Source: Auanema rhodensis (lineage: Eukaryota > Nematoda > Chromadorea > Rhabditida > Rhabditidae). Taken from it: a stretch of DNA of 64,000 bases. Below the pieces are notes generated by a model, which worked only from the letters and a program-made list of their open reading frames with translations, was not told the DNA's origin and did not search any database. Positions 36,703-49,311 of this stretch are shown in pieces (the stretch's first letter is position 1; every line of letters starts with the position of its first letter). Where the stretch lies: the NCBI GenBank assembly GCA_964057225.1, contig OZ059898.1, forward strand, positions 12,239,767 through 12,303,766, read 5' to 3'. The translations under genes were made by a program, and so were the position numbers.

Positions 36703-37913
36703 AAACATTTTTTTAAACTTAGCGTACCTGATTTGCTTTCTTTTTAGGTTGTTTTGCCTTTTGATTATTCTTAGCAGCTCTTCGTTGTCTTGAATTTTTA
36801 AACCGATCACAACTAACAGATGGACTAGCTGAAACAAGACAATAAAATAAATTTAGTTGAAAAACAAATAAATTAAAAAGTAATAATGAAAGATTAAAAT
36901 TCAAATAATTATTTAAATTTCTTGTTTTAACTTATTCATCACAGTTTATTTGTTTAAATTTTAGATACAAATGTTTTTTCTTCTTTTTTTTTGTTTCAAA
37001 GAAATCAAAGAAGATATTTTATTTATTTCTTTCAGATCATATAAATTTTTTGTCGGTTTAATTCGTTCTTAAAGAAAACAAAGTATAAATTAAAATTTTA
37101 AAAATACTGTAATAATAATTATTAATTAAGATTAATACTTCTTTTTTTTGGACACGGAAACAATTTAAAGGATTAAACGTTTACAGCTTAATCTGTTAAA
37201 ACCTGAATTGAGAGAAATTCCATACCTACTTGTCCCTTTAGTTGTTCTCTGGTTTTCAACAAAACATCATCCGATGAGTTCGAATTTTGCAGAAAACCGT
37301 TAACAATTGACAGTTTACATTCAAGACATTCCGGACTATTACATGATTGTGGTTGCACTGTTCTAGCATTTGCTATTGGAGGTGCGGGTGCTGATTGAAC
37401 ATTGAGAATTGAAATCTGCAAGTTTTTAAAATGGATTCATGAACTCAGTTTCTGGCAACTAGCACTACCAGAATTAATTAAGATTGAAATAAAAGAATAG
37501 AAAATAGAATAGAAGCAAATACCTTAGGAAACTTATAATCTACCTGGTTGGTTGCAACTTCTTCAGTTGGTTCGGTTCCAAATAACGGAGTACCATCGTG
37601 CTGAACTAAATTGGGAAATGAATACATTGCTTCATCAAGTGATGTAGCCATGTAGCGTGGATCATAGTTCATGCACTTTCTTGAATTCAGTGGAGTAACA
37701 CAAGGACATCTTTCCTGGAGTTAAAGTTGAAGCTAATAACAAGACTTGAATAGATGGCACAAGCTGCCATCAGTAGAAGAAATATTGAGAATCCAGGATG
37801 AATAGCTCAGCTTATTGAGATTTCTGATTACTTACCTGATCATCCGGCACAAATACGCCAAATACAGAAGTAATACATAGAGAAAATGATAAAATTCCAA
37901 TTATGATATGCAT
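35757..37913 (-). CDS. Secreted cystine-knot ligand, Noggin/Trunk-like, 315 aa
   Basis: Nine exons: 37836-37913, 37544-37714, 37226-37415, 36728-36828, 36573-36639, 36232-36290, 36046-36166, 35898-35970 and 35757-35844. The model has a signal peptide (about 1-20) and then a poorly conserved prodomain with a CPCVTPL motif. A furin-type site RQRR (160-163) follows, then a basic KQPKKK stretch, one NVT glycosylation sequon and a C-terminal Cys-rich domain (about 212-301). That domain has a Cys followed by WQWRRLPEDYFPNYINEVSC, then SC-GACRP-RVLNILKRV, and closes with the knot half CEC. The W-x-LPxxYFPxYI-x(4)-C block, the CxP, and the terminal CxC follow the order seen in Noggin and in the insect Torso ligands Trunk/PTTH. 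Noggin binds BMPs and Trunk/PTTH activates a receptor tyrosine kinase; which role applies here is not determined. The furin site and prodomain favour a Trunk/PTTH-like ligand. Confidence 0.75.
36663..36698. repeat. (GA)18 microsatellite in an intron
   Basis: A pure GA dinucleotide tract inside the intron between exons 4 and 5 of the cystine-knot ligand gene. Confidence 0.95.
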
Positions 37914-39254
37914 TAATCTCAACAAATTGTCGAATATGAGTAATGAGAAAGTGGGACTGGCAAAACGGTTGCGCAAATACAATTTCAACTGGTCTGCTCT
38001 GTCTGTTATCTTTCCTCGTTTTTCTCCACCCACTTCAAACTGAATGCTATATGTCAATAGGCGACCTTTGAAGTGAAGTTGAAATAGGAAGAGAGGAGGA
38101 CGACTGAAGTTGTATGTTGGCTGAACAAGCTGTCGCCAGAAATCAGTTTGCCTTTTGTTTCCTAAAACTAATTGATTAACATGCTGCTTGCTAAGATTAT
38201 AACTATACTACATCATACAATAAAATGAAAACTAACGATTGAACACAAATTAAATGGAATTTGCTCAGCTGAAAGTGATTGCGAAACATTTTTTTTTGCC
38301 TCAAAAATTATATTTTCCAACACGAAGGACAGTAGTAGCAAAAGCAAAACAATTCATTTAGAGCTGTAATACATCTTACACTGAGAGTAGAATCATTGAA
38401 AAAATAGTCAAATACATGAAATTATTTGAATAATTTGTTTCAATTTTTTGTAAAATCGTGAAAATAAAACTTTTTCTGTCATTTTAATATAAGCACATTG
38501 ATGCCAATTTCATATTTTATATGAAGTAAATCAATAAAGTATTGTTGATTTCTATTGCAATTTAATCTTTTTATTATTTGAAATTTTCTTTTTAAAAACT
38601 TTTTATAATAATAAAACATTTAAAATAAATATTTAGTAGTAGAGCTCATACACCCGCAAAGTAAAAAAAAATCTATTAAGCAGTAATCATCAAAATGAGA
38701 GACTTATTCCAGAGACAAAATATAATATGGAGAATGGGTTGAATGAAAAGAAAAAATTCGAAACTTTTGCCAAAAAAAAAAAAAACAACAAAGAAATATA
38801 CAATAGTTTGAATTGTAAAATAAATTTTTTGCTAATTATATATTAAACATATACTATACAAAAAAAAGAAGAATAGAATCGACAACCCTGAACACACGTA
38901 GGAAGAACCAAATAGAGAGAAATGAGACGACATGCTCACAACTTTAATTTCAAGGCACTTTACAAGAGAGTATTTGGCAATAGTTTTATATTGAATAAGA
39001 AGGTAATAAAGTAAATTTTAAGTTTTTCTTTAGAATTATGGAAATTAAAAAAAATTTTTTTGGAAGTAAATACAACTTGATGGCTATGTGATTGATAGTT
39101 GATATATATCCATTAATGACCTTTATGATATTTTTGATGCTTTGTATAAAGATTATGATACATTTTGATTACATCACAATATAGTTTTATGGTTTTAACT
39201 ATTATATATAAGTTTAGATATATATATATTGTTATAAATTGAAAATGTCTTTCC

Positions 39255-39304
<50 letters not shown>

Positions 39305-39429
39305 AAGAGAGAAAAGAAGATTTGGGAGGTAGAAAAAAGAATAGTTCAAACTAAGAGAGAGAAAGAAAGAGAGAGAGAGGGAGAGAAAAAGTTGAGGTTG
39401 AGATAAGACATGATACTTGGTTTCGAAAT
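37914..39429. other. Intergenic between ligand and receptor genes, with GA repeats
   Basis: Both flanking genes are on the minus strand. The interval holds AT-rich DNA, poly-A runs near 38772, and GA microsatellites at 39259-39314 and 39354-39388. No gene is seen. Confidence 0.6.
39259..39314. repeat. (GA)n microsatellite
   Basis: A GA tract with two AA interruptions, just downstream of the receptor gene's stop codon and possibly in its 3-prime UTR. Confidence 0.95.
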
Positions 39430-41837
39430 TCATATCAAGCATTCCTTTGGAGGTACTGCAACACGTTGAAATGTTCCACGAGTTGATTTCCGTCTTCTCA
39501 TAGCATTTGTCAAATAATGTCGTAAAGTTCGTCGAAAATTTGAACCAAATGCATAATATATTGAGAAATTACATGATGAATTGACGACAACCATTAGATT
39601 GGATAAATCAATCAGATAACTATTGACAATCTTGAAAACCAATTCCAGAAAATTGACGGTCAACGGCTGAAACATAAAATGCTAAATTTCAAGAGTTTCA
39701 TACTTTTTTCAATAACTTTTCATGAAATAAGTTTTTGTACATAATATTATGTATGTGTTTGAATATTTATATCCAAAATAATGTATTATTAAAAAAAAAA
39801 CAAAAAAATTTAATTCGAAATTGAAAAAGATGTTATAAGATTATTTTTCTTCAAATTTTTGAAATAATCTCGAACAAACATATAATCTGAATGATGTTGC
39901 TAGTTACGTAAAACGAAATATATTGAACTCATTGGCTTCAATCTAATAATTTTGTTTTTTTACGATAAATTTTGTTTTTGTCTGGAAATAAATGTCCAAA
40001 TACATACATACATGTGTGTACGTACATCTGAGTATATGTAAGGTTTCAATGAAAATGAAAAAGAAAAAAAAGTTGAAAACTTTGAAACTTACCAGCACAT
40101 TGCATGAGATGAAGAGACAAACAACGAGAACAAGTGTTATGATATCAGAATCTGATTCAGTATCATCAACGCCATTTCTGAATTGCAAGAAGATTATATG
40201 ACTGATGATATGAAAAGAAGAAGAAGAAGAAGAAGAAGAAGAAACAATATTTTTCTTTTTGAAATAAAGAAAATTTGTAATTATTCAAATAGTTAATTAC
40301 CTTTTCATGAAAACAACTATTGCAGAATTGATACCCACAAGCAGAATGACAGGTCCAGCAGCCATGACTATTGTGTACATATAAGCATAATAGATTGTTA
40401 AATAATCCTAAAATATTAGTTAAATATATTGTAAAAATTATATTTTTATTCTTTTTTTTTTCCTTTTTTGAAATCAAAATTATTTTTGAAATAGTTTCAT
40501 GAGAAGGAACCTCAATGTAAAATGCAACTGAACGATATTATTCGCCAAATACTGAGAAAGCTCAATGAGGAGGATAAATGACAAAACATGTTTGAATTTT
40601 CAGATTATTGTGCATAATCTCTTATACAACTTAAGTTGGAAGTGGGAAAACTTACTGGATCTGATCTTAATGCTGTTGGACAAACATCTTTTGATACTGT
40701 ATTATATGGCATACTCCAACAGTCGATGACAAATATTTCAAACATGTGAGGTGAATTATAAATGAATGCTGATAGAATAATTATTACTATCATCTAAATA
40801 ATTATAATTATTCATATAGTTAATAGCAAATAATATATTTGAAAACTTACTATTAAAGATGTGCGCACAGAACAAAATTTATTTTTAAATTTTGGTCCAG
40901 CAGCAACAAGTACCAAACAATCAAAAGCAGCAGCTACAGTAAGAAAGACAGATAATGATTGAGCAGTAAGACCTAAATTGAATAAATTATTATTATTATT
41001 AACTATATGTTATATAAACATAAATAAATAACAAACCTAAGGGAAACATTACTGGTGATAAAACTGCAAAATAATGAGTTGCAATTAGACTTCGTTTTCT
41101 CATATTTTCCAGAAAGAATAAGAAAAATGCTGTTAGAATGATTACAATATCAGAGCAAGCCAATGCGCACAAATACCTGGAAAAAAGCACAAATTTAGAT
41201 TTTTTCCTTATTTATTACAAATAATTGGAAAAAATTGCCAAAAATGCTTATTTTCATCAAAGTTTATACCGTTGTTTTGCTTAAAAATGGTGGTCATAAC
41301 TCAATAAAATCAAGTTTTTAACTAAGCTTTTCCAGTTTAGTACTAGGTTTTCAGACTTTTCCTTATCATTATCATTCGAAAGTAAATTATTATAAATTTT
41401 ATTTGGAATGCAAAACCCCTTTTTTCTTTGATTGTAGCATGTTTTTGGAAAAACAATTTAATAAACCATGCTTACACATTCAAACTTGATATCATTTCTC
41501 TTCTGGAATACGTGAATGCTGATAAAGTATTTCCAATTAAACCCATACATCCAATCAATGGTAGAAGAACTCCAATAACTATCTGAAATGTTATCAAAGA
41601 TTATATCAATTAGAGAAAGTTGCTCAAGTTTCTAACAAGCTGTATGCTTCAATCATGCTTAATCTATTGCAAACGTTAATTCAATTTTAAAAAATTCTTC
41701 CAAAAATGCTGACACGAAACTATTTCTTCTTCTGTTCATCACGTCTCTTGTGTTGCAAGACGAAATATAATTTTTGTTTTTTTGCTAGTTTATCTCTTTT
41801 TTTGTCCCGAACCCTCTCTTTCTCTCTCTCTCTCTCC

Positions 41838-41878
<41 letters not shown>

Positions 41879-43784
41879 GCTTATATTGCTCTTGCTAAAT
41901 CGTCTTTTTAACCAGATACCCTTTCTCTTGGTGTACCCCAAAATTTTATTTATTTTTCGACTTCTTTTTACTTATTTTGACTTCACATCTTTCTATTGTT
42001 CTTTTTCTTTTTCAGTTTCATTTTCTGTAACTTTATTTTGAGCTAGCCGACTGACTTGTTCCAATTTTGAGTCTTTTTATTTTATTAATTAATGGTTTTG
42101 AATCAACTGGATCTCAAAACTTGACATCTAGTTATTCTTGACCTTTGGATCCTTCTTCAGCTTATCTGCGTCAGCTTCATTTACGGATCTTCAAATGGAG
42201 TTGTCACAGAAAAGTTGTATGAACATCCCCAAGATGAATTAGTTTCCTTTTGTTAAGATGAACCCTTGGAAAAAGTAAAAAGAGGGAAGAATATGCGGAC
42301 TATAAAAATGGAATGACCCGTGTAATACACAGCTAAGAAGAGGGGAGCGAAAGCGGGGATGGAAAGAAGCTTGAGCTTCTGGTATTAAAACTCAAAGTAA
42401 TTGACTCCAACTGCTCATTCAAGCGATTAAGACTTGTTAACTTTCTTAAGAATAACATGAAGATAAACTGGAAAAAGCAGCGATGTCATGAAGGCTTCAA
42501 AGTAAAATTAAGACTGAAGTTGAATGTAAGAAAAGCTTGTTTCTCATATAAAACTAAAAGCTGAAACACGGACTTCACAAATTTGTTATGATATAAACCT
42601 AAAATTGACCTTTTTCTTTCAATTTTCGACAAGTTTTACATAATTACTTGTATTTCAAATGAAGATGTGGGAGGTCAACTGTTGGCTTGTCCGTGTCTTC
42701 TGCTCTAATCAACATGAATTACAAGTTAACCATTTTAATTTCAGGACACATAATTTAGCCGATCAATAAATGCTTTTTCTTAGAAATTTTTCGATTCTTT
42801 GAATTAAATTTCATTAATATTGTTATTTTGAATATTAATCTTATATAGAAGAATAAAAAAGGCAAGAATACTTAATGAAGCATCTTCAACGCAGTCTTAG
42901 ACGATTACCCCTTTCGATCCTGACCATCAAAAGCCTTTCCTACTTTGTCTCCCCCTTCCCCTTTATCCATTTCACAGTTTTCCTTTTCTCTTTCTCTCTC
43001 TCTCTCCCTCTCTCTCACTTTCTCTTCCCCCCTCTCTCTCTCTCTCTCTCTCTGGAATAAATAACTCTCAAGTAAATGATCAAAAAATCCTTATAAGGAC
43101 AATTGTCCTTCATTGCAAATTATCATTTAAAATTAAAAAAGTTAACAATAATTTAATATTTTTCGAGTTTTTGTGTAGTTTTGCGAAATATTGAGATAAG
43201 ACTTTTCGTATAATTAAGCCCACAAGTTCCAATTAAAATCCCCATATAATTATTTTGGCTTTCAACATAAACTATGTGGCTGTGAGGATCTTTCCAACCA
43301 AAAAAATGTGTTGATGACGCCAAATACTAATTCGGATGTTCTTGAATCATGATAGAAAATGAGTATCTTCTTCCTTCAAGGAAATGCAAAAAAAAATTCC
43401 AAAACGTTGTTGAAGAGAGTGAGAACCAATTTAGAACAACTGAGACAATTCTGATGAAATAGCGAAAAACCAAATGACAATGTATAAGTAAGATGAGCCA
43501 GCTAAATACGTATTCAGCTTCATCGTTCGAAGTCAGATGGAAAACATTTAAATTCAAATCAGACAAGATTAAGCAGATGATCACGTGATGAGATGAAAAA
43601 AAAGGAGAATCGAAGACGAAGCAGACGCAGAAGAAGAAACAGACAAACTAACCAAATTGAAATGCTCATACTCCTTGGAGACAACACGTGTTTGTCCATA
43701 ATCATAACACCAACCACAGATGGATAGCCCCCAACAGACACCGTCGGCAATGGACTCATTAGTACAACCAGCTGATATATTCAT
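39430..43784 (-). CDS. Rhodopsin-family GPCR, FMRFamide/myosuppressin-receptor-like, 355 aa
   Basis: Eight exons: 43653-43784, 41476-41582, 41037-41176, 40851-40972, 40656-40793, 40301-40407, 40093-40177 and 39430-39666. The N-terminus is extracellular with NIS and NES sequons and several Cys. TM1 carries GLIGNTLSAF, TM2 YLCALACSDIVIIL, TM3 SLSVFLTVAAAF, TM5 an AAGPVILLVGINSAIVV helix, TM6 TLVLVVCLFIS and TM7 VVVNSSCNFSIYYAFGSNFRR, the form typical of the FMRFamide/dromyosuppressin receptor group. These receptors sense amidated neuropeptides and signal through G proteins. The position of the DRY motif at the end of TM3 reads FDCL (Asp144, Cys145), so the key Arg is missing. Intron 1 is 2.07 kb and repeat-rich. 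A TTTTTAG acceptor directly abuts the ATG. Confidence 0.88.
41814..41872. repeat. (CT)n microsatellite in GPCR intron 1
   Basis: A CT tract with CCC interruptions, within the 2.07-kb first intron of the receptor gene. Confidence 0.95.
42985..43053. repeat. (CT)n microsatellite in GPCR intron 1
   Basis: A compound CT/CCCC run in the same intron as the tract at 41.8 kb. Confidence 0.95.
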
Positions 43785-43802
43785 CTAAAAATAAAAATAT
43801 AT

Positions 43803-43850
<48 letters not shown>
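43803..43850. repeat. (TA)n microsatellite
   Basis: About 23 pure TA repeats starting 19 bp upstream of the receptor start codon. Confidence 0.95.
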
Positions 43851-44403
43851 CTATAACATATAGTTAAATGTTTAAAAAAGAGAAAAGAAAAATCAAAAAG
43901 AGAAGATAAAGATAAAGCTGGAAATTAAATTGAAAATATTGTGAATGAACGATTTATGAATGTATGTATGTGTATATCAGATATAAATATATAGTTATAT
44001 GAATAAATATATTTATTTTAGTAAAAATAAATGAAAAAAATAAATCTGAACAGCTTATAGACGTCATACAAGAGTTGTAGTTGTGTGGTCATAGAAACAA
44101 ATTCAACAATAGCGATTCATCTGAGTATTTTCAAGATTGTAGTGTTTCAGATGTTTAGAAAATAACTTCAAAAAGGAAATATAAAATATGGAAAAAGGCC
44201 AAAAAACAGCTAGAAAAAGCTGATAATTGACTGTGTTTGATGAGAAGCATGATGGAAACACTTGAATAGCGGTAAAATTAAAAAGTTCACAGACATACAT
44301 AGTAGATGTATGAAGGGAAAGTAAAACGAAGTGGGGTGGAGTGGAAATCCTTTGAAAAAGGCTCAACAAGGGGATGTTTCAGATGTACTATGAACAGAAA
44401 AAA

Positions 44404-44464
44404 GAGAGAGAGATAAAGAGAGAGAGAGAGAGATAAAGAGAGAGAGAGAGAAGGGGGGGGGGGG
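44404..44464. repeat. (GA)n tract ending in G12
   Basis: GA repeats with ATAA interruptions run directly into twelve G residues followed by TAGAGA. Confidence 0.95.
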
Positions 44465-45445
44465 TAGAGAAGAAAATAGTAAAGGTAATACAAAATATGA
44501 AATATGTTGATGATATATCATATCTATGATAATACAGTTAGAATTGAAGGTTTAAAATATTTCTTGAAGATGAGAAAAAGTAACAGAAAAAACAACAAGA
44601 GTTATGTAGATGAAAAAGGAAAAAAAAAGTTAAAACGAGAGAACAAAAAAAGAGGAAGAAATAAACGTCGAGAGAGAGAGTGAGAATGTTAGAAGAGGAA
44701 AAAGACCAAAATGAAGCAGTCCGTAATGTGGTCGAAAAAGCAGTAATTAGCTTATGGTTTGAGAATGTTTTGAGAAGGTCGAATGAGTTTTTTTTTCTTA
44801 TAGGAGAACTAGAAGAAACAGTAAAGTATATAGATATGTATGTATAGATGTATATCATTTGAGCTTTTCATTTCAATTTATCCAAATTTCATCTGTTTGT
44901 TACATTTATAGTTTGGCCAGTTGGTCGTATCTAGGGATGGAAAAACATGAAGGATTACAAATTGAAACCTTTTGATATTGTCCGAAATTCGAAGAAAACT
45001 GATAAAAAAAGAAAAAGAATTAAAAAAAGAACAAAAAATGAGAAAATATGAGGAAGTAGATTGGACAAAGATGAGGAAAAAGGAAAAAAGAAATGAACTA
45101 AAGGGAAAATGAGGGAATGAGTTATATGAAGCTGGAAGAAGATAGAAACAACCTTTATCCAACTATGATACTGTTGAAAATCATATTTATTCGGGAAAAA
45201 ATAGAACGAACTTGACGAATAAAATGTTTTTTTTTTTTGAAAAAAAAAGATAATTTAGTGAAATATATTTAAAAAATTATAAGATTATATTATAAATTTG
45301 TAAATAGATAAGTTTAAAATACTTTGTAAACGTTGTTTTTCAGACGAGCTTTTGAGTTTATTATATAAAATATTAGAATATAATCACCAAACAGAATAAA
45401 ATATATTGAACATGATGAGGAAAAATAAAAAAAAAGAAAAAGAAA

Positions 45446-45501
45446 CAGAGAGAGCAAAAGAGAGAGGCAGAGAGAGAGAGAGAGATAGAGAGAGAGAGAG
45501 G
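45446..45501. repeat. (GA)n microsatellite, imperfect
   Basis: GA repeats interrupted by CAAAA, GGC and TA. Confidence 0.9.
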
Positions 45502-46514
45502 AAACTTCAAAGTATGAAGCATGTCTGAAGATAGTATTTGTAGTCCTTTAGTCGCAAGCAGTCAAATGCTCATCAAGTCTGAAAGTGCATAGCTTTTCAC
45601 ATTTCAACAGTTCATTTCAACGATGACCGACTTTTCATTATGATATTTTCATTAATAGCATTACTTCTCATGAGCATTTTTGCTTGGATTGCCTGAGGTA
45701 ATGTTTCATCTCAGATGCTTTGAGTGTTCGAAATAGTAAAAGATCTCATTGCACGTCGATATTCCTACAGAAAATAGATAAATAATTTTTGGAAGAATTT
45801 CTTTTTCACTTTTTTCTTTTTCTTTATCTTTTCTATTATCCTTCATTTTCTCCCTCCCTCCCATTCTTTCGCTTCGTTTCTCTCTTTCTCTCTCTCTCTC
45901 TCTTACTCTCAATCTTTCACTTCTTCCCATTTCTTCTACGCTCTCATATTCTTTCCTTCTATTCCATGATTGATACATTAATATGACTTGTTTTGTTCAG
46001 TTGGAGGTTAATCCCGATTGGACGATACTAATTCTCAGGTTATGCTGACTGAGCAAAATGGAGCCCGAAGCAGAATTTCGTTTTTTGCAATATTGCAAAC
46101 AAATGTTTTTCTTTTCAAAATAATCTATATGAGGATGAATAATTGTAGAAATGAATCAGACAATACTGAAATCTGAGATGTCAACAATCAGAAAACCAGA
46201 TCTGAGTTTAGGTGATAGAACTATACATCAAAGCGGCAAGTTCTTTAAGCTTATCCGTTCTGTTTTCTGTTTCTCCACAACTTTTTCAGCTTGGCTCTTA
46301 TGTATCACAAGAATGTACAAGAGTTTCGTTTGTCAGAGATTAATTACATCTGAAACTCAGTGTTCTATCATCATCAATTTTTTTTCTTCTTCTTATCTTT
46401 TTGATAACATAATATTTGCTGTTGGGTTTGAATTTGGATAAACAGATGTAAATATAGTTATCGCTAAATCTTCAGTTAACAAATCCAACAGAAGCACAAA
46501 CACAACAACTTTCT

Positions 46515-46562
<48 letters not shown>
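46515..46562. repeat. C9 followed by (CT)n microsatellite
   Basis: Nine C residues followed by about 19 CT units. On the minus strand this is (GA)n then G9, the same arrangement as at 44.4 kb. Confidence 0.95.
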
Positions 46563-46565
<3 letters not shown>

Positions 46566-47121
46566 TTTGGAGCTTTTTTGGGATATGACTTGCAAGCATA
46601 ATATACTGTTTCGGAAGGCAATGACATTCTCCTTTAGCAGCAGAAAATGACGACGAAACACCTAGTGCTCTCATCGGCTGAATTTGATTCAAGATTTCAA
46701 AAATATTTTGGAAATAAGCTATTAAAGTTGTTACTTTCTCATGTATAGCATGTTCGAGCATAACATGTATATGATTAGAAAATGGAATATATTAAGATGA
46801 AACGGACTAAAAAGGTAAAAAGGAGTTACTGAAACTAGACGAAACGCAGATTTGAAAAAGAATACGAAACGAAAAAGTATTTAAATAATACAAGAGTAGT
46901 TAGATACATGAGAAGAAGAGGAAATAGTGAATGTTGAATGTGATGAGCTGTTTTGGCGGAAAAATTTCTGTTTCGAAGCGAGGAAAAACGAAAAACGAAA
47001 GTGATGTCAAAGGATGTAGTTCTCTATGTACACACAGGTATACTGAAACATCTTTAAATAGGAAGATCATTATGAATAGATTGTGTGTATGAAGGCTGAC
47101 TAAACTAAGTAGTAAACGGAA

Positions 47122-47141
47122 CAGAGAGAGAGAGAGAGAGA
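47122..47141. repeat. (GA)n microsatellite
   Basis: A short pure GA run. Confidence 0.9.
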
Positions 47142-47435
47142 AATGCATCATAACGACGAAAGATTCTGAACAAAATTTGCATCTTTTGCAGCTCATAATT
47201 AGTCATAAACACGGAATACACTTTATAAATTACTGAAACAAGTATTAAATATGAAATTCTGATTGTAATTCGAAGAAGGAAGAATAATGTTAACTATTTA
47301 ATATAAATTATACATATTTAACTTATAAAACCAGGAAGCTGACGTATTCAATTGTTAAATATACGAGAGTAAAAGAAAAATAATTTTCAAGTAAACTCAA
47401 TAGGATAAATAATAATTAAGTTAATATTCTATATA

Positions 47436-47450
47436 GTATATAGTATATAG

Positions 47451-47501
<51 letters not shown>
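47436..47501. repeat. Compound (TA)n-(GA)n microsatellite
   Basis: TATAG and TA repeats pass directly into a GA run. Confidence 0.9.
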
Positions 47502-47963
47502 TAATATATTGAAGAGCTCAAAACTTAAAATGGAAAATAGAGAGACCAAAAAACTCAAGAACAACATTATGTATCTTAGAAGCTAATTGGCTTGCTCGCT
47601 CTCTTACTGGCAATTTCTTCAGAGAGAAAAAGAAGTGATAGAGTTGGGGACGAAAAAGATGAAATATGAATCCGTAATCTATTGCTACAATCGTATTCTT
47701 AAATGAACTAGTGAGATAATAAATTAAATTGTGAATGTATAGATAATTGTATAAGATGAAATTAATTATTTGACTGTTTATACAAGTTTTAAAACGATTT
47801 ATAATAATCTTTTATTGAGCTTAGATCATTGAATTGAAAAAAAAAGATTAATATTTTTTATTTTTTTTTATGAACAAAGTACGAATTTCAGAAAAAAATA
47901 GAAAAACTGAATGGATAATTGAACGTAAAAAACTGAATTTTTTGGGGGGTAAAGAAGAGAAGC

Positions 47964-47974
47964 GGGGGGGGGGG
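47964..47974. repeat. Homopolymer G11
   Basis: G11 followed by TAGATT, preceded 15 bp upstream by a G6 run. Confidence 0.95.
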
Positions 47975-48418
47975 TAGATTAAAGAGAAAAATTGAAAAAG
48001 AAATAAGAGGCAAATAAGAGAAAACAACAAAATTAATTTAGTTGAATAAGATATTCAAAATAGTTTCAGCTGTATTCATCTTTCTCATTGTTTCTGAGTT
48101 TGGAATGATGCACTTCAATATTCCCAAGCATTTAATTTTCAAATAAAAAAATTGAAAATAGATGTTTTTTAGAATTTGTTGATAATTTCTTGGTAAGAGG
48201 ACAATGTATGTAGGTGAGTTGAACAAAGAGAGATAGAGGGAAGAGAAGAGGAAAGGAAAAGATTCTTCCCATATATGATGATAATGAAAAGGATATTGTA
48301 GACAAATAGTAGTTAACGAGATAAAAATATTCTGAAAAAAAGGAAGTTGAAGAAGCAAATGATCTAAACAGATGAGAATGATGTGATATAAATAAAGAAA
48401 ATTGTGAGCAGAAAAAAA

Positions 48419-48428
48419 GGGGGGGGGG
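48419..48428. repeat. Homopolymer G10
   Basis: G10 followed by TATAGAGG. Confidence 0.95.
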
Positions 48429-48629
48429 TATAGAGGAAAAGAAAAAATAGGATAATAGAAAAAAAAAGTGAACGAATTAGTAAAAGAAGAAGAAGATGAC
48501 GTCGAAGAAAAAATAATAGTTGAAAAATGGAGGCAAAGAGCTAGTAGAGATGAAGTAGAGAGTTTGACGAGACACATACAACCGTTCGATGTAGTGGTTT
48601 TCAGTAAAAATAGCCATTTACGTATTTTT

Positions 48630-48656
48630 ACGTGAATGACGTGTGATGTTCACGTG
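48630..48656. promoter_or_regulatory. Inverted repeat ACGTGAA...TTCACGT with E-box
   Basis: Seven-base arms are separated by 12 bp and contain CACGTG and a TGACGTG (CRE-like) core. The arms are the two halves of the palindrome found at 26381. A regulatory role is inferred. Confidence 0.3.
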
Positions 48657-49245
48657 TGTTTATAATATAAGCCATGCGGTATTATAGTAAGATGCTAATT
48701 TGAGACTAGAATAAGACAAAAAAAAGGAAGAAGGAGATATAGAGAAGATGGGAGGAATTTCTATTTCTTTTTCCGTCATTACCCAAATAAATATTTCAAA
48801 ATTGCAGAAACTAACTGAACAAAGAATAGGTTGTAGCGAAGGAGAGGCTTCTCTTTTCTTTTTTTTTTACTTCTTTTCATTGTTTTTTCTATTGTATATA
48901 CATATCTATAGATGTATATATATACATGTTAGATACTCATAAATTTGATTCTGTACTTGTATAAACTAATAAACTATCCTCCTACTTACTATTTAGCATC
49001 ATGATGATAGTGAGGATAATTCATCAAATTTCCTGCTAAAATATCTTGTAAGTAAATTGAAGACAAAATAATAAAATTTGTTGTATTACATGAGAAACAA
49101 AAAAAATGGAATTTGGTGTATCAGAAGTGAGAAAACACTTTGACTAAAGATCAAATACAGGGATGAAATTGATGTAAACGAGATGCTTTTCCTGAAATAA
49201 CTTCATAATCTTTTAATTTATTCATTTTTTTAAAATTTCATACAT

Positions 49246-49311
49246 ACATACATATATGTATATATATATATATATATATAAATATATATGTTTATATATA
49301 TCTATATATGT
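49246..49311. repeat. (TA)n-rich tract
   Basis: TA and ATATG repeats flanked by CATA repeats. Confidence 0.9.

Noticed and set aside
38038-38057. Upstream extension of the cystine-knot ligand
   Set aside because: The extended frame lacks an ATG. The ATG at 37913 directly precedes a good signal peptide.
46393-46761. 122-codon minus-strand frame ending in a GA tract
   Set aside because: About 65 codons look protein-like, but the rest is repeat and no splice sites bound it. It is not supported as a gene.
48038-48577. 179-codon minus-strand frame
   Set aside because: It is Phe/Ser/Leu/Tyr-rich and arises from the purine-biased + strand. There is no motif or splice structure.
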